64,000 bases of DNA from Telopea speciosissima. Taxonomy: Eukaryota > Streptophyta > Magnoliopsida > Proteales > Proteaceae. A program made the translations under genes and the position numbers. The notes under the pieces were generated by a model. It searched no databases, had not been told where the DNA came from, and saw nothing but the letters and a program-made list of their open reading frames with translations. This document shows, one piece after another, positions 33,944 to 47,378 of the stretch (position 1 is the first letter of the stretch; each line of letters starts with the position of its first letter). The stretch is from assembly GCF_018873765.1 (NCBI RefSeq), contig NC_057922.1:17745563-17809562 (forward strand). Reading direction: 5' to 3'.

Positions 33944-35169
33944 TAAGAGTGGTAATTTTTTAATAGGATTCTTTTAAGAAATTTTGAACTCGGGTTATGA
34001 TACTCTTGAAAAAAATATTTTCTCTATCCCCATTACGTGTGAATTATTTTACATAATATTTTACCTCTTGAAAATAAAAAATTATAAATTTTTTCACATA
34101 TAAAAATTTACTTTAAAAAATTTCCGTGTAAAATTTCCATGTCTCAATTTTTTTACTCAAACAAACGAAGACTAATTGAAAAAGGTATCTCTCTAAGGGC
34201 ATAAATTGTAAGAATGCCTTGCAATCTAGCCATTGTCATAAATATCCTTAAATCATCTATACATTGTAAGTAGCCTTTTAAAATGCCATTTTGCCGCAAG
34301 TGGAAAATCATAGTTGGAAAATTCGATTTTGACTGGGGCGAGTCGTCTGAGTCGAGTCAAATTTTAAAATTTTTGATTAAGAGTCGTGTAGACTAGGTCA
34401 GGATAAATGGTCCGAGTCAAATAAGACTTGGTGTTTTTACCAGAGTCATGACAAAATTGCCGAGTTTAATCGTTTTTAAAAAAATCATAAAACCAGTTCA
34501 CAAGGTAGTCATTACCGTCTTACATGGGGTTGGGTTTTGCCCCCCATGTGTTTAGGCGCAGAGACTAAGCCCCCCACACAGAGAACATTTCTCTTAAAAA
34601 AGTAGTCTTTCAATGACAAAGAAATATAGATCATATGGTTTAATTTGACACAAATAATAAATTAATAAACTGATTTTTTTAAGGAAGAAAAGAAAGTGAG
34701 ATTACAACAGAAAAAAAAAAAATAAGAGGAAGGAATAACATACACAACGTTTTTAGAGGCCGTCAGCCTTACTTTCTCCGTTCTAGTGTTTTTAGAGAAA
34801 ATTTTTTTTTTGTAAACAAAACTTTAATGATAAGAACGTTTAGTGCACATGGATTCTGAATTATAAGTTTCATGGAATGAAAGTGGGCTAAATAGTTACA
34901 TAAGTTAAAAACCAAACCCTCTTGACAAGGGAGTTAGCTACATTATTTTTCTCCCTTGAAATAAAAACAAAAATACATACTAAACTAGATGGCAAATTGC
35001 TATACTAACAACGTCTCCAAAGTCTCCAAATTGTTTCTTAAGTACAAACAAAAAAGATTATTCTCTAAATTGTTTCTTAAGTACAAACGAAAAAAATTGT
35101 TTAATAAACTAGTTTATATAAAACAACACAAGCATTCCAATGGCTAGGTCATCTCATCTGTCTTTGGTG
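33944..35169. other. Intergenic, AT-rich, unassigned
   Basis: The segment 34310-34480 has TCGAGT/GAGTCG repeats and a CATAGTTGGAAAATTCG start that recalls the hAT family above, but no second end or duplication was found. The rest is AT-rich with no coding region. Confidence 0.3.
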
Positions 35170-35400
35170 TGGTTTAAGGTATCGAAAGTCAGATTGGGAT
35201 TGGTCTCGGTCAATACCGATTAGGATCTCCCTGAATCGGATGAAATTGCCCTTGTTTTTTTTTTATTTTAATAAAAAACAATTTGTATTACTTTTTCACC
35301 CTTGGATTGTACCAATAGATCGATATCAATTCGATCAATATTCGGGATCGGCCTTCGCCTTGCTTGATACTGATCTGATCCTATGATTACGAATCATGCT
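35170..35400. repeat. Degenerate GGTATCG / CGATACC element
   Basis: The stretch has repeated GGTCTCGGTCAATACCGAT, ATCGATATCAATTCGATC and GGGATCGG motifs, of the same character as 5880-6110 and 55395-55640. Ends are not clear. Confidence 0.35.
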
Positions 35401-35859
35401 TTGGGAGCATTGGGTCAATAGAGTTTAGTCAGTCCAAGCTTCTATGGATTTCCCACCCAGTAGCAATGCTCCTTAGATCCGTTGGAGAAGTCGCCTCGCT
35501 TCTGCTTCAATCTCATTTCGTATCAGACCATAATCCATACCCATAAAAATAAACTGGTTTTCACAAATAACAATGGATGTCCACCCTGCTCATGTTTAAA
35601 TGCCACTAAAAATAAGTATAGGATGCTCTATGATAAGCAAGTCACTATAGAGGGGAGAGAGGAGAGGGAAGGTATGGTATGGGGCTAAATGCAAATTAGA
35701 AGTCCATCAAGAAATGTTTTTTAACACTACAATAGGGTTCAGAACGAGCCTTATTATACACAACATGATTTCTACAAATCCAAAATAAAATACAATGACA
35801 TCGCAAAAGACACTAAAAAACCAACTACAATCAAATGAGGAGAAGGGTAGGATTTCTTG

Positions 35860-36210
35860 TTAAACAAAGATAAGAAGAGATTCTTTTTTTGGTGAATCAC
35901 TAATATATCCAACAAAGCCCAAGAAACAAAGAAGTCCCCTTATGTTGCCGTTAGAATCTGAATCGTAATGCTGAAGCAAGACCTCTACACCACAGATCAA
36001 GAACTGATCAAGAGAGAGTGTCAGAATAGACTGTAAGGTGAACTCTTCGATGCTTAAGTCAGAACTCCGAATAAAAGTTAACATGGACTGGGAATTGAGA
36101 GAGCAATTAATTGAGTGTGATTGATAGTGTCCTTTACCTCGTACCTCACCTTCCTATTTATAGAAGAAAAGGTTGGTGGAGTCCTATTCCTAATTGGAAT
36201 CGAAAAAGGA
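35860..36210 (-). mobile_element. Gypsy-like LTR fragment
   Basis: On the - strand a TATA-like CTATAAATAG (near 36155) is followed by GGAGTTCTGACTTAAGCATCG and an AGAG-rich stretch. The fragment at 44284-45110 has the same block after its own TATA motif. Ends not resolved. Confidence 0.4.
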
Positions 36211-38278
36211 AAGTTTCATTGTGGATCCTTCCCTATATGGCAGTGGTGAGTCAGAGATATGAAGAATCTAGATAGATGTATTCCAACTTTTCGCTTTGGT
36301 TCTACCACTTGTGGACTATTCATTGGCTGGTCATTTTTATGCATATCACCATACCAGGAAATGGGGGGAAAGCAAAGATTTATAAAAAAATAAAAAAGGA
36401 AAAATAGTTGTACAACTGATGTCAAACCTGACTTAAAAGGGAGGAAGCACTATGATCTATGAGCCCTATAGGTAAACCCCAAGAAGAAACCATGAACCTA
36501 TTGCGAGGATTGTCAATAAAAGAGTCTTGGGTGGCTTGCACCTTGCCCCTGAACTCAAATGAGATCGATTCCTATATTCGGTGAATAGATCTTGATAAGA
36601 GATTTAAAATACAGGCACTAGAGAATTTCTCAGTTCTCAGACCTAATAATACCCTTGTAGCTCAAAGTCTTTTAGAAAATCACAAGGGAAAAAATGTACC
36701 AAAGTGTTTTAAGTTCCCTTTCACAAAAGGCACAAAGATTATCTAACTAGATTCACATGGATCTAGATCGAATCAACTACGTCGGATCAAATTCTGATGA
36801 ATCTTACTCAAGAAAATCGACGGTTTGATGAGATGTATCGAAGAGAGTCGGAAGTCACATTGGGCTACTTGGGGTGGAGTTCAAATTTATTAACATCTAA
36901 GTAGATCCTGGACTGAATGCTTCACATTGAAATAATGATCGATAACATGACCTTTCTGAGTATGATAATAGCAATACAAGTCGGATCGTACCATCTTGGC
37001 TTTGGATCTAACATGTGAATCCCTCCATGGGCATTTTGACTTGTGGTCTCAAGTTCCCTCCGAAGTATTGACGGTTGGAATGCTTTCATTATGTTTTTCA
37101 ATGGGCGGGCCAAATACGGATCTAAGGCCATCAGCCAATCATGAGCGGCACCAGAAAGTGAGAACTAGAACACCTAAACTGTTATCCTCTCCTGTTACAG
37201 CACAGCTGCAGCAGAGGACACCTGCCTATTTGCTCATCCATTAAGTCACAAACTCAGCTGCCTAATGAATGACCTCAAACGGACCTGGGGATCACCCCCT
37301 TCCATCAAACTTACTAGAAGTCCACTTGAAACGATCAAACAATCTAACTAGAGGAAAAAAAAGTGACTTCACTCTTTAGGTAAAGAAGAGAAACCCTTAT
37401 AATTGGCTTTTGTGCACTGACACGAACCTTCAGCTCTGGTCCGATCGGGTTTATTCTTTTGTCGCAAAGCTTCAGCCCCACAAAAACTCCCTTACGTTAG
37501 CATAAAGGCTAAAGCAGAACTGAGGAAGGAAAGTACCAAATTGGCAGGCCATACCATAGCTGTACCTCACGTGCATAGGCTCAATTAGGATCTTCAAATC
37601 CCGGCAAGCTTCCTGTAAAAGTGAACTTAGATGACAACCACCTAACCAATTACCCACCCAACAAATATCACATTATGTGTGGTCCTACCTAGTCCTTCCA
37701 CCCCCCCCCCCTCCCCCTCTCCACCACACATTTTTTTTTTTTCACACACAGGTGAAGAGGTTGGCCAAACAACAATCTGCCCCCTAGTCAAGACTTGATA
37801 GAGTTTCTTCTAATTTAATTGCCCAAAACCAACCACAAAGAGTTGTAAAAGCATATACATCGCCCCAAAACCAGTTCGAAAATGAATTTTTCTACTCAAA
37901 TTTTAACTTTTGAAAGGAAGAGTTTCATAGATATCCGAAGTTACAGATGGAAGTTAACAGACACGAATCAACAATCATTTACACAGACCCCAACCAAAAC
38001 CACCAACCCCTAACCCCAAACAAGAAACAAAAAATTGACAAAAGTCTCTCACACGCAGGACACGTTGATGATTAAAGTTGGCTCCGGTTCCCTGCTTGGT
38101 ACAGAGAAGGAAAGCTCTCAAAACGCAAATGGGCTCTCTTCGTTTTTTAACCCATCCACTTCTTCAAGACTCAACCTAACCTACATTCCCACAAGAGAGT
38201 TACTAGTTAGAATAATCACAGTTACAATTTGTACACATACCCCCAAACCCCCCCCCCCCCTCTTCAGGACATTCTTCC
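36211..38278. other. Intergenic region, includes 3' flank of the NT-C2 gene
   Basis: No coding region or clear repeat ends. A C run and T run occur at 37700-37742, and another C run at 38250-38260 close to the NT-C2 stop codon, probably within its 3' untranslated region. Confidence 0.3.
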
Positions 38279-41200
38279 CTAATACGCTGCTACTGCAAAT
38301 GCCATTGGGATGACTATAGTTGCTGCAGCAGCTGCTGCTGCTTCTGGTGGTGAAGTTACAAGCTCAGGCTCGGGCTCGGATTTGGACTCGGGCTCAGGCT
38401 CAGGCTCAGGTGTTGGCTGTAGAAACTCAGTGTAGTGAAATTCAATCTGTAGTCGATGATGAAGAGGTGTTGATGCCATAAATCCCTTCTTGATATCTAC
38501 TTGTAATTCCCTTAGAGGAATAGCGGCCAAGAAGTTCTTGATGTATTCCTTACATGACTCCTTCCCGCTGCACACAACCTCCTCTTCTCCTTCACTGTAT
38601 TTTGATTCCTCTGGCTTTAAAACTAATGGTCCAGCAGCGGCATCCTCCTTGAGGTTGTTCTGCTGGGGCAGCTTTGCAGATTCGGCTGCTGTTGTTGCCT
38701 TCTGCTGAGCCCCAGCAGTTTTTCCCTCTGACTGTGCCTCCTTAGGCAATCTGTGGATTGTTGTGTCCTTGTCGAATTTTAGAATGTATGCCTCTTTGCA
38801 CCCCTCATAGAGCCTTTCCCCTAATGTGTCAATGATATAGTAAGCCTCTGGTTCAACCTTGAGAACAAAAAAGTGGTCATTCCAGCTGACAATGTACACC
38901 TGGGGATCACCATTGCTGGGGCAATTTGATCCAGCATGGCTGATCTCATCCCAAATGTTGTCAAAAGACATAGCACCATGAAGGAAGTCAAAACCACCAT
39001 CTTCCATGCCATCCGGATGGAAGAAACCAATGAACGACTTCTGAGGGGCAACAGATAGAGGCCGGATCTTGGCCTGGAGGACTGTCTCAAGATCGAAGTG
39101 CTTGTCAGGAAACCGCTCCCTATAGCTCTCATTCTCACAGAGGTTTCTCCACTCTAATGAACCTTCTCTGATCAGGCTGTCAAACTGGGACTTAATAGGC
39201 ATGTCATTTCGGTTGTTCTGGAACCAGTCAGCAATAACAGCAACCAGGGCTGTGCATGCGCTTTCTCCTGCAGCCCGCCCACTTCTTTGATCAATTGCAG
39301 CATAGAAAACTCCAGTCTGTAGCTTCATGTGTCCATCACGGCTTGTTATTTCCTTATGCTCCCAGCTCCCCACTGCAAAATTATCATCCCCAAATTCGGA
39401 CACTGATGACCTATTCGCAGTTGAATCCTCATCTGCCTTGGACCACTGTCAAGAAGAAGCCATATTTATTTTTAGAACCTCGTAGTATTACAAGAAGCAT
39501 ATTATTTTTGCTAAATAGTAAGTAATAGAACAAACATGAAACACACACAAGATTATCCACAATGGACTACAGGAGGAAACCATATTTGCTAGACATACAA
39601 CAAAATTGCAATTAATGTCATAGACGTTAACATGTCTAATTTTATGACATGTTGAGATCACTATTTCTTGCTAGATGATCAAACAATTCAATTCCATGGT
39701 TCAGTTAACTTCTAGGACTGTAGCAAAAGCAGTCCCAGTAATGGGTTTAGTGATTCCTGAAAACAAAAAATGCTGATTTCAGATGGTACCTTAAACCTAC
39801 TCAAGCCAGTGACTCTCTCTTGGCTTCACTTCCCTAGAACTTTACCATTGATCTTGGCTGGGAATTAACCCAAGAAAAAAAAAATCGAGAAAAATGTGAG
39901 CAAAGGATTCTTACCCCTCGATTGGACTCATCAGAGGAACTGAGCTGCCGACGATCAAAATCAATGTCATCCCCACCTTCTTCTGCATAGGCTTTCTTCA
40001 AAAGTGGTTCCCCCTTTGTTTTAGGAGATCTGAAGCTCAGTTTCCGTTTCCTCCAAGGCAAGATGCTCCTCTTTGAACTCTGCTGTAGAGATTGCTGTGA
40101 AACTGATGCCATTGACTCCAAATTCAAGGACCCCACATCAGATTTGCGATTGCTGTAGTAAATCCAGTCCCCATTCTCTGCATTGATTCTCATCTCGGAG
40201 TAAAATAAACCTCCAACACAGTTTGCATGGGCCAATGTACCATAACTGAATGATTTCCTGAAACTAGCATCCACCTTCTCATCCTCCAATTCTCCACCAT
40301 CATAATCATCCGGTGAGTCTGTGTCAAAAAGATATGTGCAGTCACCATCGTCGCTTCTTGGGGAGCTTCTGCCCTCGCTACCCTCTTCCTCACTGCCTGC
40401 CTTCTTCACTCTTCGAGTAGACACATATTCAGTAAGTATTTTTACTCTTCGCAGACCTGCTTTAAGGGCAGAAACTTCATCTTTCTCAATTGAGACGATT
40501 TCGCCAGTTGGGGGTGATGGTGGAAGAGGAACCATAGATCTCTGCATCATCTCACCAGGTTCTTGGGTGGCTCTTAATTCCAATAAACTAAGAGACATCT
40601 GCAACAAGGATAAAGGTCAAGGTCAAAAATTTTAAGACCTCAGAAAAGGAAATGTAGACATAGGAAATTAACAAAGAAAATATTTAAAATAGGCAACTAA
40701 AGAGAAAATATTGAGATACTCAATGGAAACACCAACCACAGCACATTACAAATAATAATTGATGTTCCCATAAAAAAAAAATAATAATAATAATAATCAA
40801 CATTGAAACATACTACAGGATACTTACACAGATAACAGGACGAAGCTCAGTACTACCACCAGGCTGAATGAGAGGGATATTAATTTCAAGCTCATTCCCT
40901 TCAGCTGCAGAAGCAAATTCTGCAAGGTTTAAAGTTGTTGCTCCAACAACAGAGACCTTATTCTTTTGCCCTTGTTTCGAGCACTGATCAAGGGGGAAAA
41001 AATTAGAATAAGTCCACATGCTTAAGAAAGTTAACTAGTAGCTATTTCAACTCATGCATACAGAAAATACAATACTAAGAAGCTAGATATTGCATGCAAA
41101 AATGTTTCTATTTTCCTTTTTCTTTTTAAACATGGCAATATGGCATTACAAATGCAAAGCCCAATATCATTTAATTTTCAAAACTAAAGAGAGATAAAAA

Positions 41201-42904
41201 CAACCAAGGAAAAAAGGATGAAAACATGATCAATGCCCAGCAACAAAAAGGTAAATATCAACTCTAGCAAAAACCAACAAAAAAATTCTGAAAAGTAGTG
41301 CACAACAAAGGTTTTCAAGCAATGAAATGGAGAAGCATTAGAATGGTCAGACAAACGGAAGGAAATAACACAAGTAAATGATGGGTAAAATCCAGTACCA
41401 TCTGCTACCATGTACAACTTTAAAACTGGCTACGACCTAGATAAAATAAAAGAACAACGCCCCATGTAAGAAAAGGATTATATCCCATTTTGAAAAGACC
41501 TTTTCTTCTGGGCACTACAAACAATGGAGGGGGAGATTATGACCCTTGATTACTCCCAACCACATCTGCCCCGCCGAGCAGAAAAATATACAAATGAACG
41601 TGATACCCTGAACATTTTTCTTTACACTTGTGATAATTTAATTGATGGCTAATCCTCGAAAGAGAGAGAAGTATTCGACAAAACTTAGGACTTGCATCAA
41701 TCCAGTTCTCCATCAATCATCAAATTGCTAAGATCCCAGAGCAACAAATAGCAGAGGACATCAGCAAATTTCTGCTATCTGTGAGCTCAAAAAAGGATGA
41801 AATACCTGATTCCCTTATACACCCCACTCCACTCCCCCCAAAAAATTCTTATGCCCCAAAAGTGCAGAAACTCTGATACTTAAATCACAACACAATCCCG
41901 CTCCCCAATTGAATAAACTTCGAACAATAATCAACAAGTCAAAACTAGATCATCAACCTAAAAACGTTACCAACTGCAACTGAAATTCTAACAGGTACTT
42001 ATAAACATAACACAGATACTCCATAGCAGTGACGTCAAAAGCTTCAAAGAATTCCTTTTTCCAAAATATCCAGACTGAAAACTGAAAACTGAAAGATGAT
42101 TTTATCCTTACAAGTTACCAAACAAAATCGTCCATTTCCACGAGAAAGTCATCGAAGATAATACTATACATACGTCCATCAAGAAAGACGAAAATCCGAC
42201 AGAAGAAACTTAAGACTAAGAAAGAGATGCTCCTCCCGTGATCCTGTTCTTTGCTTGTGAGAAATCGAGATCAACAACCCGTTGCTTCCACAGGCAAAAA
42301 AACAAAAAAAAAAAAAGTCCATGGACCAAAAACAGGGAGGAAGGAGAAATGTTAAAACCAAAGAAGAACAGTAGCACTTTCATTGAAAACCCTGCGGAAG
42401 ATTAAAAAAAAATACTTGCCTACATTAACAAAAACAAAAAAATCATTAAACATAAACTTTCATTGATTCAGCAAATGATCAAATCTTCGGAGACTCAAAA
42501 AGAGAGAGAGAGAGAGGGAAAAAACAAGGTAAAACAGAAAACCAGAAACTCACAATAAGGACGGTGAATGCGATCTCCCACGGATTGAAAGTGTTGTCCT
42601 TTTGAGCAGTAAGGTTACAAACGGAAAGAAACTCCTCGTTCCAATGAACAACGCCATCACTTTGCATATCCTCCTCCTTGGTGAAGTTTCTCTTCACTGT
42701 CCTCCTCAGGGAAGTCAAACCGTTCTTCGAGCCTTTCCACTTGATCTCCACCACTAATCTTGGCACCTCCGCCACCAAATTCTCTCCTTCCGCCGGAACA
42801 ACTGGAGGAAGAAACCTTTCAAGTCTTCGGAGAACCAGCTTGACTTCGAATTTCTTCAACAATAGAGGTGGCCATGGCCGCCATTTTATCATCTTAACCA
42901 CCAT
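38279..42904 (-). CDS. NT-C2 (EEIG1/EHBP1 N-terminal) domain protein, At3g11760-like
   Basis: Four exons on the - strand: 42904-42554, 40983-40828, 40598-39915 and 39445-38279. All are joined in phase 0 by GT-AG introns, giving 785 aa. Residues about 1-180 form the NT-C2 domain, a C2-like fold linked to membrane or cytoskeletal scaffolding: KMIKWRPWPPLLLKKFEVKL, VEIKWKG, LRRTVKRNFTKE, FNPWEIAFTV, then GATTLNLAEFAS and ELEINIPL. The middle is Ser/Asp-rich with conserved RRSILPWRKRKLSFRSP-like sequence and EEGGDDIDFDRRQLSS. The last exon holds a plant-specific C-terminal module: GHMKLQTGVFYAAIDQRSGR, AGESACTALVAVIADWF, SQFDSLIREGSLEWRNLCEN, VYIVSWNDHFFVLKVE and YYIIDTLGERLYEGC. The biochemical role of plant members is not established. 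The start at 42904 matches the family start. Confidence 0.92.
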
Positions 42905-43243
42905 TACCCCTCTGATTAAGAAAACCAGAACTTAATCTTCCTAACAGAACACCCCTCCCCCCAAAAAAGGAGATTTCTCAGAGATAACACTCAGACGAAA
43001 CCCTAGAAACTCCGGAGATCTTCACGAAACGGCACGAGATTCAAGAACCCACAAACTTTCAGAAGCACACTAGACTGAGACAGCCGCAACGAAACGAAAA
43101 GTTTAGATCACAGAGCAAAATCGCTCAAAGTCGTCAGCGCAAAAAACAGGGCTCCTCCTCCTGGTCTCTGGAAAAAGATTCCCCAAACGAAAACGAAAAC
43201 AAAAACTCTCCAAAGATTGAACCTATAATATCCCCCGGACGTA

Positions 43244-43260
43244 GATTATATATATATAAT
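43244..43260 (-). promoter_or_regulatory. Candidate TATA box of the NT-C2 gene
   Basis: ATTATATATATATAAT lies about 340 bp upstream of the ATG, followed (toward higher coordinates) by CT-rich sequence typical of plant core promoters. If used, the 5' leader would be about 300 bases. Alternative starts are possible. Confidence 0.4.
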
Positions 43261-44283
43261 TTCTCTCTCTGAGTTTTCTGCAATGAGAAGCTCTCTTTCT
43301 GTCTCTTTTTTAGTCTTTCCTGGTTCTCGCAAGTACCTCACTCTTGGAGCTCAGAGAAACAAACCTGCCGAATATGCCGTTATTTATAATAAACAAACTG
43401 ATTAAATTAATAATTTCCAAAAATTTCTCTCAGAAACAACGACTCGAAAGTTGAGAGAGAGAAGAGGGGTTGCGGGAGAGAGGGAAGTGGCCAGTGGGGG
43501 ACCCGGGCAATAACAGCTAATTCGGCTTTAATCTTTGCTTTGCTCACAGGAACTTCTATTCTTTTTTATTTTTTTTTCACCCCCTTAAACTAACGGCATG
43601 GTAAAAAAAACTTGGTTAAGTTTAACGGCGTGGTAATTATAATACGGGGCTACACTACAGACTACAGAGTGATGATGTAACGAATACGTGTACCGTTTAG
43701 TCTAAGGCTACACGGGCCACGGATGCGGAGCAATAGTTTCGGGCCTTCGGCTATGTGTTTAATCATTTCAGTTTTTTTTTTTTTTCTAAACTTGAAATCT
43801 ACATGTCACGGCCATAGAGTGAAAAGGGAAAGTCCACTAATTTCTTTGTCTCTTACTTGGTGGTGTTTCCTACACCCTCTCACAGGATACCGTGAGATGA
43901 TGCCTCTACCCTCTGAGTAGATACTCAGGCGTACTCACCCATTGGACCAGATGCTTGTGTAGAGATATGCAACCAAGTAAAGATCTCTTGTCCAAAAAAA
44001 AAAACAAGGAATGCAAAGTGGTGTTGTGCGTGGCCGCATGATCTTTTCGCGTCGAGCTATGTCTGGGCGCAAGTACATGACCACACACAACATCAATTAG
44101 TGTTCTTTCACCAAAAAATAGAGGAAGATTATTAAGAATAGATAAAATTTTGATAATATATATATATATACCACATGGCCAAAATCCATTGGCATTCAAA
44201 GTTTTATAGAAATGATGTGGATATCATAATCTAGGGAAAAACTCATTTGATGTGGAATGTTGCGTTTGGAAACCTCCACCCAG
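43261..44283. other. Intergenic, unassigned
   Basis: There is GA/CT-rich sequence close to the NT-C2 promoter and a (TA)n run at 44154-44170. No coding region or clear transposon ends. Confidence 0.3.
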
Positions 44284-45110
44284 TCTGCTCACAGATGAGC
44301 CTGCAAAAAATCGAGTTAGTACAAGAGAGCCGATGTGACTTCAGCCGAAGACTCTCTGATGCTTAAGTCAGATCTCCAAACTCATAGTAGTTTAACGTAG
44401 CAAAAATTGGATCCCTTGTTTAGAGCCCGTACCTGGGTATTTATAGCGTAGCCTTGAAGGCGTGGGGAGAGTCCTCGTATGGTAGGAGCTTGACTTCCAT
44501 TGGGAGACCTCTCAGCAAAGTCATATTCGGAATGGGACTCTTGGTTAAGCAAGAGTCCTTATTTGGATGGGAGATAGTTGTGTGGATCTCTAACTGCCCG
44601 ATCCGCTGACTCAGTTTATCCCGAGGATATAGGGATTTGCTGACATGGCTCCGCGCTTCACGGGAGTAATGGTTATCGCTTCAGTTCATGACTCGGCTTA
44701 GTACGTCTGATCGCTAAGCCTCGGATGCCTCGGTGGTCCCAGTTTTGACCAAAATTGATGCCTAATGGTAGAGCTATCAGGACTTGTCCTTACACCCCAG
44801 CATAAGGGGGTTTTGTCTAACTTCTGATCCTAGCGAGCTCGTCCCGAAGTCCGAGAGTGAAGTGCTCGGCCTAATGCCCGAGGGTACATGGCTCGGTTTT
44901 GGTGCCTGAGTGTACAAGGCTCGGCTTGGTGATGCCTTGCGTCATCCAACCTTGGTGGGTCAGTCCTATCACTCGGATGTGGGCCCTTTTCTGTGGGCTT
45001 ACCAACCCTATCTGCTCGGCGCTTGCAAACCCTCTGTGGTCGACACCTAGTTCTTTCATGGACCATGTTCTTTCATTCGGTTCTGGATTGGCTATGTGTC
45101 ACTTTCTGAG
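44284..45110 (-). mobile_element. Gypsy-like LTR fragment with CGG-rich repeats
   Basis: On the - strand GCTATAAATAC (near 44445) is followed by GGAGATCTGACTTAAGCATC (near 44360), matching the block at 36050. Upstream on that strand (44820-45060) there are loose repeats of GTGCTCGGCC, ATGGCTCGG, AAGGCTCGGC and similar, about 30-40 bases apart. Exact ends unresolved. Confidence 0.45.
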
Positions 45111-45712
45111 TGGTGGTAATTTTTATGACTCATTAGATTACGTGACAATTTTGATTGTTAGACAAATAACACATGGTTTGGCTTAGCCACAAGTCAAATT
45201 TTAGAATGAGTGATTTAATCAAAATACCTTCTTGTGTATGGGCAAGCATCTTCATGTATGTCCATGATTTCTACAGACTACTCGCCCATAGTCCGTGGAA
45301 TTTGGAAACTTCTATTTTGTCACTTTTGGTAAATTTTGTTTGGATTAAAATTTTACATGTGAACAAGAACAACAACACTTTTTACTGAAAGAAAAAAAAC
45401 AAATAAAAAAAAAAAACAAAAACAAAAACAACAGACCTTCAGATCTACCTGTCCATTGTCCATAAAATATGAACCCATTCGATTTGCTTCATTGTAGATA
45501 TTTTGGGTCTTTTTGAAAAGCTTTTCCCTATAATATATTATTAGCCTAATAATATCTACTTCAATCCAATTCTCTCAATGGATTGTTGTAAAAGCTTTTG
45601 AAAATTAGTTGAAATTTCAACTTTAGTGAAGCATTCAAACCATTGCAAAAATGCAAAAGGGAAAAGCAAAAGCTTAGCTCAACACAAAGTGTTTTATGTG
45701 TCATTAATTTAT

Positions 45713-47378
45713 GGGTAAAGTACACGTATCCCCTTATAATGCACCCAATATTTCTCGTATCTCCCTAAGCGGCTTAATATTTCACGTGCCACCCTTCAAT
45801 ATTCCATGTACCACCCTTGCTTTACACCCCAAATGCCAGATAGGTCCAATCCGTTAAATACCACCGTTAGATGCCAAAATTTTGACCATTTTACCCTTTG
45901 CTCCATTTTTTTAAATTTGAAAAGACTTAATTACCCTCACTTATTTGTTGCCCTAAACTAATTCAAAATGATCATTTTACCCTTTGTTTTATTTTTATAA
46001 ATGAAAAGATCTAATTGCCCTCATTTATGTATTATCCTAACCTAATTTGAAAAGACTATTTTACCCCTAAATACTTGTTCATAAAAATCCCAAAATGCCC
46101 TCATCTTTCCCAAATCATCATCTTCTTTTACATACCCACCACCACCGCCACCCCCACCACTGCCACCCACCATTGGCTTTGGGTTCTAAGACAAATGAGA
46201 GAAACAGAGAGCAGCAGAGTGAGGGAGTAAAAGAAAAAAGCTTGAAGCTTCCTTGAGCCGGGGTAGAAGACTCTCGTCCAACATCGTCTTCTTCTTCTCC
46301 ACTTCTCCTTGTTTTATTTTGATTTCTTTTCTTACCATCTCCATCGCATTTCTGAGACCTACCAAATCCATTTGTTTTTTGTTTTCCCATCTTTAAACCC
46401 CAATCTCCAATACCCTATTCTCCCTTATCCATCTAAAAACCCATCTCCGAGAGATGAAATCCCTCTTTTAATCTCCACCGAACCCACTCCTTTATCTTCA
46501 ATTCCTATTTTCTAGTTTTTATTCCATATCAAACCCCGCCCATCTCTTTTCTCTTTCCACTCAACCAAACCCAAATCCAACACCGGAAACCTTTTTTATT
46601 TTCTCTTTGATTACCCCAATCCCATAACCAGAACTCCATCGTCCCATCTTCTCCCTTCTCTCATATTCTTCACCCCTTTTTTATTTTAAGTATTAATATG
46701 TCTGTAATAATCCTCAGTCGCTGTTACTTGAAATTTCTGCAATCGAACGTGGGTCACCATTCATCTTCTCAGCAAAGGTGTTCTTCGTCTCAGTGATCGG
46801 TTGTTGCAAGTGTCGGATCGAGGAGAAGCAGCCTTGCAGGATTCCAGATTTTATTCAAAAAAGGGTTCCCTTTAGTTCACGGCGGCAGCGGCGGCGTAGG
46901 TAGCGGCGATTATCGATTGTCGAGTTGGGTGGCAGTGGTGGCGGTGGTGGTGGTGGGTATGTAAAAGAAGATGATGATTTGGGGAAGATGAGGGCATTTT
47001 GGGGTTTTTAGGAACAAGTATTTAGGGGTAAAATAGTCTTTTCAAATTAGATTAGGGTAATACATAAATGAGGGCAATTAGGTCTTTTCATTTATAAAAA
47101 TAAAACAAAGGATAAAATGATCATTTTGAATTAGTTTAGGACAACAAATAAGTGAGGGTAATTAAGTCTTTTCAAATTTAAAAAAATAAAGCAAAGGGTA
47201 AAATAGTCAAAATTTTGGCATCTAACGGTGGTATTTAACGGATTAGACCTATTTGGCATTTGGGGTGTAAAACAAGAGTGATACGTGGAATATTGAAAGG
47301 TGGTACGTGGAATATTGAGCCGCTTAGGGGGATACGAGAAACATTGGGTGCATTATAGGGGGTACGTGTACTTTACCC
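45713..47378. mobile_element. Foldback Mutator-like element with ~450-bp terminal inverted repeats (1666 bp)
   Basis: It is flanked by a perfect 9-bp repeat TTAATTTAT (45704-45712 and 47379-47387), as made by Mutator-like transposons. The left arm (45713 to about 46165) begins GGGTAAAGTACACGTA and the right arm (about 46930 to 47378) is its reverse complement, with roughly 90 percent or better match by eye. The 760-bp interior has no transposase. On the - strand near 46371-46250 it reads MDLVGLRNAMEMVRKEI followed by a Lys/Glu-rich stretch, which could be a captured coding fragment. A CGG-rich stretch (46880-46960) adjoins the right arm. Confidence 0.88.

Noticed and set aside
38300..38345. 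Triplet-repeat microsatellite (GCT/GCA)n near the NT-C2 stop codon
   Set aside because: It is the coding sequence of the poly-alanine run of the NT-C2 protein, in frame, and is described there.
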